The notes under the pieces were generated by a model that had not been told where the DNA came from, searched no databases, and saw only the letters and a list, made by a program, of their open reading frames with translations. Below, one piece after another: positions 15,575 through 23,008 of a DNA stretch of 28,184 bases. The position numbers and the translations under genes were made by a program. Position 1 is the first letter of the stretch, and each line of letters begins with the position of its first letter. This stretch comes from Desulfuromonadaceae bacterium. GTDB taxonomy: Bacteria > Desulfobacterota > Desulfuromonadia > Desulfuromonadales > Desulfuromonadaceae. The stretch lies in NCBI GenBank assembly GCA_027065245.1, contig JAMOOS010000326.1, positions 1 to 28,184 on the forward strand. Direction: 5' to 3'.

Positions 15575-17035
15575 ATGGAAAATCTGGTGCAAACAGCCAT
15601 GCAGAATGTGAATTTTGCAGCCATCATGCCGTCGCTGGTGTTGGCATGTTTCGGAATGGCTCTGCTGCTGATCGTGGTTTTTTCCCGGCGCGGGGCTACG
15701 CTGCACGTGGCTGGACTCAGCCTGCTCGCCCTGCTGACGACAGCGTACGTGGCGTTTACCGGTTGGAATAATCTGCAGACCGGTTTTGCCGGTCATGTGG
15801 TGCTGGACAAGTTTTCACTGTTCTTCACCTTTATCTTCCTGATTGCTGCGGCATTGACCATCCTGATGTCAGACAGCTATCTCAAGCGGGAAGGTTATCC
15901 GGTAGGAGAGTATTATGTATTGATACTGTTCTGTACTGTGGGTGCCATGGTGATGGCCTCGGGTACTGACATGATGACCATCTTCGTCGGACTAGAGGTG
16001 TTGTCGCTATCGCTGTATGTTCTGGCAGGGTTTTTCCGCGGTCAGTTGCGTTCCAACGAAGCCGGGTTGAAGTACTTCCTGCTCGGCGCGTTTTCCACTG
16101 GCTTTCTGCTCTATGGCATGGCGCTTATTTATGGTGTAACCGGTACTACCAATCTGGTGGAGATCAATCAGGTGCTTAGTTCCGGCTCGGCCATTAGCGC
16201 CAATCCCATGGCACTGGTAGGGATGCTGTTGCTGGCCACCGGTTTTCTGTTCAAGATCGCCATTGCACCGTTCCACATGTGGGCTCCTGATGTGTACCAG
16301 GGTGCGCCGACACCCATTACTGCGTTTATGAGTGCCGGACCCAAAGCGGCAGCATTCGCGGCGCTGATGCGGATTTTTCTTGTCAGTCTCGGTTCACTGC
16401 AGGGTACCTGGGAAGGTGCCTTGTGGGTGCTGGCAGTGTTGACCATGGTTACCGGTAACTTTATCGCCCTTAATCAGCGCGATATCAAGCGGATGCTGGC
16501 TTATTCCTCCATTGCTCATGCCGGATACGCCTTGGTGGGTCTGGTAGCGGCCAACGAGATCGGTATTTCCGGTGTATTGTATTACATGCTGGCTTATACC
16601 TTTATGAATATTGGTGCCTTTGCTGTACTGGTGCTGGCGGGCAAGAAGGGGGAGGAAAATCTCACTCTGGACGGTTTCGCTGGTTTCGGTTACAAACGTC
16701 CGCTGCTGGGAGTGTTGCTGAGCATCTGTCTGTTTTCGTTGATGGGGGTTCCACCTACAGCGGGATTTACCGGCAAGTTCTATATTTTTGCCGGTGCCCT
16801 GGATGCTGGTTATGTCTGGCTGGCTATTCTCGGTGTCCTCAATTCAGCGGTATCGCTGTACTACTACCTGCGTGTCATGGTATTTATGTACTTTAAGGAT
16901 CCGCAGGAAGAGTTTGACTGGATCCAGCTCAAACCCGGGGTAACCATCTGCGTAGTGCTGTCGGTGATCGCCGTGCTCTATCTGGGTATTTTGCCCGGCG
17001 GCGTGATGTCGCTGGCTAAGTTGGCATTGTTTTAG
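15575..17035 (+). CDS. nuoN: NADH-quinone oxidoreductase subunit N (antiporter-like)
   Basis: A 486-aa proton-pumping subunit (ND2 family), the last gene of the nuo operon. Recognisable motifs include FVGLEVLSLSLYVLAGF (buried Glu), LKYFLLGAFSTGFLLYG, FHMWAPDVYQGAPTPITAFMS and GPKAAAFAALMR (buried Lys), then LNQRDIKRMLAYSSIAHAGYALVG. The length is typical. AAAGGAG is placed seven bases before the ATG. A strong intrinsic terminator begins 23 bases after its stop codon, which marks the operon end. Confidence 0.97.
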   Translation: MENLVQTAMQNVNFAAIMPSLVLACFGMALLLIVVFSRRGATLHVAGLSLLALLTTAYVAFTGWNNLQTGFAGHVVLDKFSLFFTFIFLIAAALTILMSDSYLKREGYPVGEYYVLILFCTVGAMVMASGTDMMTIFVGLEVLSLSLYVLAGFFRGQLRSNEAGLKYFLLGAFSTGFLLYGMALIYGVTGTTNLVEINQVLSSGSAISANPMALVGMLLLATGFLFKIAIAPFHMWAPDVYQGAPTPITAFMSAGPKAAAFAALMRIFLVSLGSLQGTWEGALWVLAVLTMVTGNFIALNQRDIKRMLAYSSIAHAGYALVGLVAANEIGISGVLYYMLAYTFMNIGAFAVLVLAGKKGEENLTLDGFAGFGYKRPLLGVLLSICLFSLMGVPPTAGFTGKFYIFAGALDAGYVWLAILGVLNSAVSLYYYLRVMVFMYFKDPQEEFDWIQLKPGVTICVVLSVIAVLYLGILPGGVMSLAKLALF

Positions 17036-17058
17036 TGCTGGCAATTATAAATGTCTAC

Positions 17059-17086
17059 AGCCCCGGATAAAACCGGGGCTTTTTTT
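17059..17086 (+). terminator. Intrinsic terminator of the nuo operon
   Basis: A perfect 8-bp GC-rich stem (17059-17066 with 17073-17080, AGCCCCGG/CCGGGGCT), a six-base loop ATAAAA and seven T residues (17080-17086). It is the strongest terminator in the window. The next gene's likely ATG is at 17087, immediately after the T-tract. Confidence 0.92.
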
Positions 17087-18379
17087 ATGCTTTTTCGCGA
17101 TTGGATTAAATATCTGCGTGGCAGCGGACAAATGCGCACGGTAGAGAATGCCGTTTCGGCGCAGATGGAGTTGACTGCTGTTGTCGCGAGGGAGTGCCGC
17201 CGCAACGACGGTGGTCAGGCTTTGCTGTTTAATAACGTACAAGGTTGTGCCACGCCGTGTATCTTTAATCTATACGGTAGCGTCAGGCGGATGAATTACA
17301 TTCTCAGTGGTGGCGATGGTGTCTTCGTAGTGCAGCGCCTGCGGCAATTAGCGCCCCCTGTGCGCGGCTACCACAATTTTTGCGCCTCATTAGCTGCTAC
17401 TTCAGCACTGCGGCTGTTGCCGTGGTCTGAAGAATTGCGCCCCGGCGGTGGTTTGCATGAGTTGCCGCATATCAAGTTCTGGCCCGGTGATGGGGGCTGC
17501 TACCTGTCGCAGGCGGTAGTGGTCAGCCGCAGTCTCGCTGGTGACTGGGTCAATTACGGCGTTTACCGCGTGCAACTGTACGATGATTGCAGTGCGGCGG
17601 TAAACTTTCTTCCCGGTAGTGACGGCGAACGGCAGTTACAGGAGTATGTTCGCGCAGGCCAGCCCATGCCGGTGGCTATCATTCTCGGTTGTGATCCAGC
17701 GCTATTGTTTGCCGCTGGTTACCCGCTGCCGCCGTGTTGCAGTGAAATGCAGCTGGCTAATTTTATCAACCAGGATGAGTTGGCTGTTACCCTTAGTCCG
17801 GCGGCAAAATTGCCGATTCCACGTCACTGTGAGTATGTGCTGGAGGGCCGCATAGCGGTTGATGCAACCAGACCAGACGGCCCGTGTGCAAATCATCAAG
17901 GCTTTTATACGCCATCAGCACAGCGCCCCCGTTTTGATTTGATTCAATTGTGGCGGCGCGATGACGCCATCTATCCGGCTACCCTCATCGGCCCGCCACC
18001 GGGAGAAACCGGCTACTTTGCCGCTGTCTACGCCCAGATGACGGCAGAATTGCTGTGTCAGGATTGCCCGGCGCTGCTGGAGCTGGTTATGCCGGAACAA
18101 GTGTACTTTTCCGGCTGTGCCATAGCGCGGGTGAAAACATGCGCCGACCTGGCGCAGACGCGCTCAATTCTGTTGGCACACCCGCTGTTGCAGCGATTGA
18201 AATTACTCGTTATTGTCGACGAGGCAGTGGATGTGCACCAGCCGCTACAGGTGTTGTGGCGGGTGCTAGGCCAGGATTTGTCCCGCATCTGCACCAATGG
18301 CGAGGGCCGGGTGGTTGTTGATGCCACCGCCTGGGTAGAGCAGGGCCGCGTGCGTGTGGAGCAGATGCCGGTGCGCTAA
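17087..18379 (+). CDS. UbiD-family (prenylated-FMN type) decarboxylase-like protein, atypical active site
   Basis: A 430-aa protein with the general UbiD layout: N-terminus FRDWIKYLRGSGQ, FWPGDGGCYL at about 131-140, NYGVYRVQLYDD at 156-167, CSEMQLANFI at 218-227, VLEGRI at 251-256, IVDEAVDVH at 376-384 and VDATAW at 411-416. By-eye alignment with Fdc1/UbiD keeps the Asn (156) and Arg (161) of the cofactor site and the metal Glu (220). However, the catalytic PEGPxGE/D segment reads PDGPCANH (Asp264, Asn269), and the His that follows the Arg block in UbiD is not seen. The ATG at 17087 matches the family N-terminus but has no ribosome-binding site; the in-frame ATG at 17051 would run through the terminator stem. 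A menaquinone-pathway or other UbiD relative is possible. The substrate is unknown and loss of decarboxylase activity is possible. Confidence 0.75.
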   Translation: MLFRDWIKYLRGSGQMRTVENAVSAQMELTAVVARECRRNDGGQALLFNNVQGCATPCIFNLYGSVRRMNYILSGGDGVFVVQRLRQLAPPVRGYHNFCASLAATSALRLLPWSEELRPGGGLHELPHIKFWPGDGGCYLSQAVVVSRSLAGDWVNYGVYRVQLYDDCSAAVNFLPGSDGERQLQEYVRAGQPMPVAIILGCDPALLFAAGYPLPPCCSEMQLANFINQDELAVTLSPAAKLPIPRHCEYVLEGRIAVDATRPDGPCANHQGFYTPSAQRPRFDLIQLWRRDDAIYPATLIGPPPGETGYFAAVYAQMTAELLCQDCPALLELVMPEQVYFSGCAIARVKTCADLAQTRSILLAHPLLQRLKLLVIVDEAVDVHQPLQVLWRVLGQDLSRICTNGEGRVVVDATAWVEQGRVRVEQMPVR

Positions 18380-18418
18380 TGACCATCTTATTTGTTTTTG
18401 CGAGACCATCATCGGTGA

Positions 18419-18772
18419 TCAGTTGGTGCGGCGTTGCTGTACCTCCTCGTACACCGCCAACAGGCCGTCCGGGCGGAAACAACAGTCGCGCTGCCGTTTT
18501 ATCCCCCGGGCATCGGTGAAATCCCAGTTGATGATCTCAACTTTTTTATGCCACGAACGGCTGAATTCGCCTGGTGCCAGCTGTTGCAGAATCTGCCACA
18601 GCTGCTCCATGTCGAGCAACTCCCAAGTGGTGATTTTTACCTTGTCGATAAGGGCGCGGAGGAAATAGTCGATGGTCTCGAGCCCGGTATCGCCAGTGCT
18701 GGTGGTAAAGCGGATGAAGACCTGCTCTTCATCGCGCTGGTTGAGGGCGGTGCGCAATTGTGCATTGTCCAT
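18419..18772 (-). CDS. Conserved-looking hypothetical protein, 117 aa
   Basis: Not recognised. The ATG at 18772 has a good GAGGAG site eleven bases upstream, which supports a real gene; the frame is open much further upstream but only as a shadow of slyD. The product is soluble, mixed alpha/beta in appearance, with no signal peptide or membrane helix. The N-terminal half is rich in Leu, Ile and acidic residues (LETIDYFLRALIDKVKI). The C-terminal half is aromatic and basic (SRSWHKKVEIINWDF, RQRDCCFRPDGLLAVYEEVQQRR) and contains a CC pair. It is divergent from slyD and convergent with the UbiD-like gene, 39 bases from the latter's stop. Confidence 0.65.
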   Translation of the reverse strand: MDNAQLRTALNQRDEEQVFIRFTTSTGDTGLETIDYFLRALIDKVKITTWELLDMEQLWQILQQLAPGEFSRSWHKKVEIINWDFTDARGIKRQRDCCFRPDGLLAVYEEVQQRRTN

Positions 18773-18821
18773 GGTGTGTAAATCTCCTCTATGTTGCAGT
18801 TCTGTCAATGCCATTGCAGCG

Positions 18822-18850
18822 TTGACATGAGCGCCGATACGGCATAGTCT
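18822..18850 (+). promoter_or_regulatory. Candidate sigma70 promoter for slyD-queF operon
   Basis: TTGACA (18822-18827) is a perfect -35. After 17 bases comes TAGTCT (18845-18850), a weak -10. It lies in the 111-base divergent gap between the 117-aa orphan and slyD, with a predicted leader of about 27 bases carrying the AAAGGA ribosome-binding site. Confidence 0.4.
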
Positions 18851-18883
18851 CTGACATCGAACCAGATTACGAAAGGAAGCCAC

Positions 18884-19366
18884 ATGTTTATAGCAAAAAA
18901 AGGTGATACTGTCGTCGTACATTATACCGGCAGGCTGGAAGACGGGACTGTGTTTGACTCCACAGCGGAAAAAAAGCCGCTGATGGTGATGCTGGGGCGC
19001 AAGGAGGTTATTGCCGGTTTTGAGGAGGCCCTCTACGACACTGTGGCCGGAGAGCACAAAACCTTTACCGTGCCGCCGGAAAAGGGTTACGGTATCACCA
19101 AACCGGAACTGATAGAGACGATAAAACGCTCTGATCTGCCCGATGATGTCGACTACATAGTCGGTGCCCAGATTGAGATTACCAACCCTGACGATTCGGT
19201 GTATTACGTAATGGTGATCGATCAGGACGAGCACAGTGTCACTTTTGACGGTAATCATCCTCTGGCGGGCAAGAACCTGATCTTCGATATCACCGTGGAA
19301 AAGGTGATTCCCGAAGTCAAGTGTGACGATAATCCGCTGGAAAAGATTATGGGCAAATTGAACTAG
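18884..19366 (+). CDS. slyD: SlyD-type FKBP peptidyl-prolyl cis-trans isomerase
   Basis: A 160-aa cytoplasmic prolyl isomerase and chaperone. The FKBP core is split as in SlyD: GDTVVVHYTGRLEDGTVFDST and VIAGFEEALYDTVAGEHKTFTVPPEKGYG at the N-terminus, an inserted flap (IF) chaperone domain at about 70-125, and the returning core strand FDGNHPLAGKNLIFDITVEKV. The C-terminus lacks the long His/Cys-rich nickel-binding tail of E. coli SlyD, so a role in nickel delivery is not indicated. AAAGGA lies upstream of the ATG. The gene is followed four bases later by queF, implying co-transcription. The symbol is by family; SlpA is the nearest alternative. Confidence 0.9.
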   Translation: MFIAKKGDTVVVHYTGRLEDGTVFDSTAEKKPLMVMLGRKEVIAGFEEALYDTVAGEHKTFTVPPEKGYGITKPELIETIKRSDLPDDVDYIVGAQIEITNPDDSVYYVMVIDQDEHSVTFDGNHPLAGKNLIFDITVEKVIPEVKCDDNPLEKIMGKLN

Positions 19367-19370
19367 AGCG

Positions 19371-20207
19371 ATGGCGGCGGCAGACGACAAGTCCATGCCA
19401 TTGGGTCGAAACAGCGCTTATCCAAAGCATTACGCGCCGCAGTTGCTCTACCCCGTAGCCCGGCAGTTAAAGCGCGATGAGCTGGGGATTGACGCCGCTG
19501 CCCTGCCGTTTGGCGGTGAGGATGTCTGGAACGGTTACGAGCTGTCATGGCTGGATGAAAACGGCAAGCCGGTGGTGGCGTTGGGTCGGTTTCGTTTTCC
19601 GTGCAGTGCGCCCAATCTGGTGGAATCCAAATCGTTCAAACTGTATCTCAACTCATTTAATCACAGCCGTTTTGCCACGCCGACACAGGTGGCGCAAATT
19701 ATGCGCACCGATCTGGCGGCAGTCAGCGGCGCGCCGGTATCAGTCGAGCTGTTTGATGTCGATGATGTTGCTGCCTGGCAGATAGATCGCCTGCCGGGTG
19801 AATGTCTCGATCAGGTGGAATTGACAGTTGATACCTATCAGCTGTGTCCGCAGTTGCTGGCGGGCGCAGTTGACGATAGCGTAAAGGTAAGCGAAGCGCT
19901 GTACAGTCATCTGCTAAAAAGCAACTGTCTCGTTACCGGTCAGCCCGATTGGGCCAGTGTGTGGATTCGCTATCGCGGCGGCAGAATTGAGCGCCAGCGC
20001 CTGCTGGCCTACCTGATTTCGTTCCGCCAGCACAACGAATTTCACGAGCAGTGCGTTGAACGGATTTTTACCGATCTGATGCACTACTGTCGCCCGGAAG
20101 CACTGACGGTGTATGCCCGTTATACCCGCCGGGGCGGATTGGATATCAACCCGTGGCGCAGCAATGAAACGGAACGGGCTTTTGATTGCCGCCTGCTACG
20201 TCAGTAG
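19371..20207 (+). CDS. queF: NADPH-dependent 7-cyano-7-deazaguanine reductase (preQ0 reductase), long form
   Basis: Reduces the nitrile of preQ0 to preQ1 in queuosine tRNA modification. It is 278 aa, the two-domain E. coli-type length. The QueF substrate motif ESKSFKLYLNSF is at 85-96. The active-site nucleophile is Cys186 in SNCLVTGQPDW with Asp193, and His225-Glu226 (FHEQCVERIF) correspond to the preQ0-binding pair of E. coli QueF. The ATG at 19371 is four bases after slyD; a second ATG eight codons in is equally possible because neither has a strong ribosome-binding site. No other queuosine gene (queC, queD, queE, tgt) is adjacent. Confidence 0.95.
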   Translation: MAAADDKSMPLGRNSAYPKHYAPQLLYPVARQLKRDELGIDAAALPFGGEDVWNGYELSWLDENGKPVVALGRFRFPCSAPNLVESKSFKLYLNSFNHSRFATPTQVAQIMRTDLAAVSGAPVSVELFDVDDVAAWQIDRLPGECLDQVELTVDTYQLCPQLLAGAVDDSVKVSEALYSHLLKSNCLVTGQPDWASVWIRYRGGRIERQRLLAYLISFRQHNEFHEQCVERIFTDLMHYCRPEALTVYARYTRRGGLDINPWRSNETERAFDCRLLRQ

Positions 20208-20242
20208 CAGCGATAACTATCTAATTTAATGGAGAAACCAAC

Positions 20243-20722
20243 GTGAAAGCGGGAGAAATACAGCACAATGTTGATTTAAGCGGCGAACCGGGTTGGACGC
20301 AGTTTGACGCCCCGGCACTGGTGGGAGCGTCGCTGCGGTTTGTTTCCGGCGAGCCGGACGGTAATCGTTACCGGGTACGCTACTATCGCGATGCGGAACA
20401 GCGTCTGCGCGCGCGGGTGTGGTTTGGGCCGGAAACCGAAGGACCGCCGGGGCACAGCCACGGTGGCGCCATGGCAGCGGTACTGGACGAAGTGCTGGGG
20501 CTGGCGGCCTGGGCCGCCGGGTATGCCATTGTCGTCGGCAATCTCAATATCAGCTTTCGCAGCCCGCTGCCGCTGGGGACGGTGGTTACCGTGGTGGCCG
20601 ATGTCGTGTCGGTTAATGGTCGCAAGGTGATGGTGCATGGCCGTATCTGCTCCGGTGACACGGTATTTGCCGAGGCTGAATGTTTGTGTATAACACTGCC
20701 GCCGGAGCAAGCTAAAAGCTGA
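20243..20722 (+). CDS. PaaI/ACOT-type hotdog-fold thioesterase
   Basis: A 159-aa protein starting with GTG at 20243, with GGAG nine bases upstream. It has the hotdog layout: a leading strand region, the signature GPPGHSHGGAMAAVLDEVLG at about 67-86 on the long central helix, and strands VVGNLNISFRSPLPLGTVV, VTVVADVVSVNGRKVMVHGRI and FAEAECLCITLP. This matches the PaaI/4HBT group that hydrolyses acyl-CoA thioesters; the helix Asp82 is the likely general base. The substrate cannot be told from the sequence. It sits 35 bases after queF in the same operon-like run; no functional link with the neighbours is evident. Confidence 0.85.
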   Translation: MKAGEIQHNVDLSGEPGWTQFDAPALVGASLRFVSGEPDGNRYRVRYYRDAEQRLRARVWFGPETEGPPGHSHGGAMAAVLDEVLGLAAWAAGYAIVVGNLNISFRSPLPLGTVVTVVADVVSVNGRKVMVHGRICSGDTVFAEAECLCITLPPEQAKS

Positions 20723-20747
20723 CGCCGACGGCTGCGGGAGGTAGGTA

Positions 20748-21122
20748 ATGCAACTGTTCTGGATTGGAGTATGCGGTGCCGCCGGTTGTCTGATGCGCTA
20801 CAGCGTTGCCGGTTGGGTGCAGCAGGTGACTGCGCGTCAATTCCCCTGGGGCACACTCACCGTCAATATCGGTGGGTCGTTTTTGCTGGCGCTGGTGATG
20901 ACCTGGGCTACCCGTTCGGCGGCGTTGCCAGCGTCTTTGCGCATCGGTATCACCGTCGGCTTTATGGGGGGCTTTACCACTTTTTCCACCTTTTCATATG
21001 AAACATTTCGTATGATAGAGGATGGCCGTCTGGCGCAGGCTGGGGGTAATATCCTGCTCAACGTGCTGCTGTGCCTTATTGCCGTTGCCGGTGGTATAGC
21101 CGTAGCCAAGCAATTGCTGTAA
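20748..21122 (+). CDS. crcB: Fluoride ion channel CrcB/Fluc
   Basis: A 124-aa inner-membrane protein that works as a dual-topology dimer to export fluoride. Four hydrophobic helices are visible. Family hallmarks are GCLMRYSVAG near the N-terminus (the conserved Arg), WGTLTVNIGGSFLLAL (the Asn), and the signature GFMGGFTTFSTFSYE with the Phe and Ser/Thr residues that line the pore and the central Na+ site. The ATG has a GGGAGG site. It is followed after 14 bases by a DUF190 gene, a pairing seen in many bacteria. No fluoride riboswitch can be placed in the 25-base gap before it. Confidence 0.96.
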   Translation: MQLFWIGVCGAAGCLMRYSVAGWVQQVTARQFPWGTLTVNIGGSFLLALVMTWATRSAALPASLRIGITVGFMGGFTTFSTFSYETFRMIEDGRLAQAGGNILLNVLLCLIAVAGGIAVAKQLL

Positions 21123-21136
21123 CGGGAGGGAGTGAA

Positions 21137-21478
21137 ATGCGCTCTTTTTGTGGCGAAAAAACCCTGATGCGGGTGTTTATCGGCGAGGCGGATCGCTGTA
21201 ACGGAAAACCGTTGTATCAGGCACTGGTGGAGCTGTTTCGTGAGCGCGGCCTGGCCGGTGCCACGGTACTCAAAGGGGTGATGGGCTTTGGTGCCAGTAG
21301 TTTGATTCATACCGACAGCATTCTCAGCCTGTCTGCCGATCTGCCGGTGGTGATAGAGCTGGTGGATACGCGTGAAAATATCGATAAGGTACTGCCGGAG
21401 CTGGATGACATGCTTCACGGCGGCATGATCACCCTGGAAAAAGCCCATGTGATCCATTATTCGCGCAAAAAAAGCTGA
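21137..21478 (+). CDS. DUF190-family (PII-like) protein paired with CrcB
   Basis: A 113-aa soluble protein of the DUF190 family. Visible family elements are the first strand with MRVFIGEADRCNGKPLYQALVELFRERGLAGATVLKGVMGFG and the later stretch DLPVVIELVDTRENIDKVLPELDDM, giving a ferredoxin-like fold resembling PII signalling proteins. Genes of this family are often next to crcB and are assumed to help with fluoride handling. Ligand and mechanism are not known to me. The ATG at 21137 follows GGGAGGGAG; upstream in-frame sequence belongs to crcB in another frame. It is convergent with the next gene, with one base between the two stop codons. Confidence 0.9.
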   Translation: MRSFCGEKTLMRVFIGEADRCNGKPLYQALVELFRERGLAGATVLKGVMGFGASSLIHTDSILSLSADLPVVIELVDTRENIDKVLPELDDMLHGGMITLEKAHVIHYSRKKS

Positions 21479-21479
21479 G

Positions 21480-22079
21480 TCAGCGCTTTTCCAGTGCCAG
21501 CAAGTAGGGTGCGTTGTTGCGTCCCAGCGGTTGCAGGCGGACGCGGTTCCAGCGTTGCGGCGCCAAAGTGGCGCACAGCTCTTCAATGGCGTGGCATTCT
21601 TCAGCGGCGCCGACGTGGCCGGTGTACAGCACCAGGGCGATGCGACCGCCGGGCAGCAGCAATTCGCTGGCAGCAGCAACGGCTGTTACGCTGTCAGCGG
21701 CGGTGGTGGTCAGGTTATGATCGCCGCCGGGCAGATAGCCGAAATTGGCGATAACGGCGCGCGGGCGGCGGCACAGTGGTTGCAAAAGTTGTCCGCTGGC
21801 AGCGTGGTTAGCGCAACACAGCCACACACCGTTATCATCACCGTTACTGCACAGCGTGATGCCGTGTTGGCGCAACAGCTGGTCACTGGCGCTGATAGCC
21901 TGGCGTTGGATATCAATGGCTACAACCGTGCCAGCAGCGCTTGTATTTACCTGGCGGGCGAGAAACAGCGTGTCGCGACCGCGTCCGGCGGTTAAATCAA
22001 CAGCCAGATCCCCGGCTTGCAGCACCTCGGCCAGCAGGTGATGGGCGTGGACGATAACGTCTCCCAGTTGTGGCGGCAT
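21480..22079 (-). CDS. mnmM: MnmM/YtqB-like class I SAM-dependent methyltransferase
   Basis: A 199-aa protein of the family once called 'putative rRNA methylase' (YtqB). Some members (MnmM) methylate the wobble 5-aminomethyl-2-thiouridine of tRNA. Motifs are AVDLTAGRGRDTLFLA for the SAM site at 26-41, VVAIDIQ at 52-58, the family-specific ANFGYLPGGDHNLTT at 111-125, and ALVLYTGHVGAAEE followed by NNAPYLLALEKR at the end. The canonical YtqB order is conserved throughout. The start has AGGAG five to eight bases upstream. It is divergent from nudC and convergent with the DUF190 gene. Substrate assignment rests on family only. Confidence 0.82.
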   Translation of the reverse strand: MPPQLGDVIVHAHHLLAEVLQAGDLAVDLTAGRGRDTLFLARQVNTSAAGTVVAIDIQRQAISASDQLLRQHGITLCSNGDDNGVWLCCANHAASGQLLQPLCRRPRAVIANFGYLPGGDHNLTTTAADSVTAVAAASELLLPGGRIALVLYTGHVGAAEECHAIEELCATLAPQRWNRVRLQPLGRNNAPYLLALEKR

Positions 22080-22151
22080 GACAGGCTCCTGTGTTAAAAA
22101 ATGGCGATGTCAATCACGTCACTGTATCATCATATTTCCAGGGATGACAAC

Positions 22152-23003
22152 ATGTTACCGGAAAGTTTTTCTTCACCACGTATGCTCCCCTTCAACGCCG
22201 CCTGTCTGGAGGATGATTTTATTTTGCAGCCTGCCGATGCCGATCCCGGCGGTAGCGGGGTGTGGCTGCTGTTGCAGCGCGGCGAATTGTGGCTGGTCGG
22301 TGATGATCTGCCTGCCGCCGTACCGGCTTATATCGACGTTAACAAGGCCCTCTATCTGGGGAAATGGCGCGGTCAGCCGTGCCGGGCGCTGGTGGTGCCG
22401 TCGGCGCTGGAGCGGCCGCCGCAGTGGCGTGGTGTAGCGCTGCGCGGCGATGATCCGCCCGTAACGCTGGCGTTGTGGTCTCTGGCCGCTTTGGCCCAGC
22501 GTCTGCTCAACTGGTACCGCGACAGCGCTTTTTGTCCCCGTTGTGGTTGCGCCTGTGCCTTTATCCCCGGAGAATGGGGGCGCCAGTGCAGCAGTTGCGC
22601 TCATCAGCGTTACCCGGAAGTCTATCCCTGTGCCATTGTGCTGATAAAACGCGGCGACGAGGCGTTGCTGGTGCGCAAGAGCGTATGGGCGGCGGGACGT
22701 TACGGCTTGGTGGCTGGCTTTGTCGAACCGGGCGAATGCTTTGAAGAAGCCCTGCAGCGCGAAGTGCGCGAAGAGGTGGGCATACAGGTAACCAATATTC
22801 GCTATATCGGCAGTCAGGCGTGGCCGTTCCCGGCCCAGATAATGGTCGGTTTCAGCGCCGATTATGTGGACGGCACCGTGCAGACAGACAACAATGAACT
22901 GGAAGACGCGCGCTGGTTTGACCGCGACAACCTGCCGCAGTTGCCGTCAAAACGCAGCATCGCCCGCTACCTGATTGATGGTTGGCTGGCGCGTAGGTGG
23001 TAG
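22152..23003 (+). CDS. nudC: NADH pyrophosphatase / NAD-capped RNA decapping Nudix hydrolase
   Basis: A 283-aa Nudix enzyme that cleaves NAD(H) to NMN(H) and AMP and can remove NAD caps from RNA. The four-cysteine zinc ribbon is at Cys128, Cys131, Cys146 and Cys149. The Nudix box runs from about 189 to 211 (GFVEPGECFEEA then REVREEVG). The NADH-specific motif reads SQAWPFPAQ at 221-229, one residue away from the classical SQPWPFPxS at the third position and again at the end. The ATG at 22152 follows AGGGA; an in-frame ATG at 22101 adds 17 residues without a ribosome-binding site. It is divergent from the methyltransferase gene and convergent with the nuclease gene. Confidence 0.93.
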   Translation: MLPESFSSPRMLPFNAACLEDDFILQPADADPGGSGVWLLLQRGELWLVGDDLPAAVPAYIDVNKALYLGKWRGQPCRALVVPSALERPPQWRGVALRGDDPPVTLALWSLAALAQRLLNWYRDSAFCPRCGCACAFIPGEWGRQCSSCAHQRYPEVYPCAIVLIKRGDEALLVRKSVWAAGRYGLVAGFVEPGECFEEALQREVREEVGIQVTNIRYIGSQAWPFPAQIMVGFSADYVDGTVQTDNNELEDARWFDRDNLPQLPSKRSIARYLIDGWLARRW

Positions 23004-23008
23004 TGTGT

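Noticed and set aside
18773..19396. Long minus-strand extension of the 117-aa gene across slyD
   Set aside because: It is antisense to slyD, which has clear family motifs; the internal ATG at 18772 has a proper ribosome-binding site.
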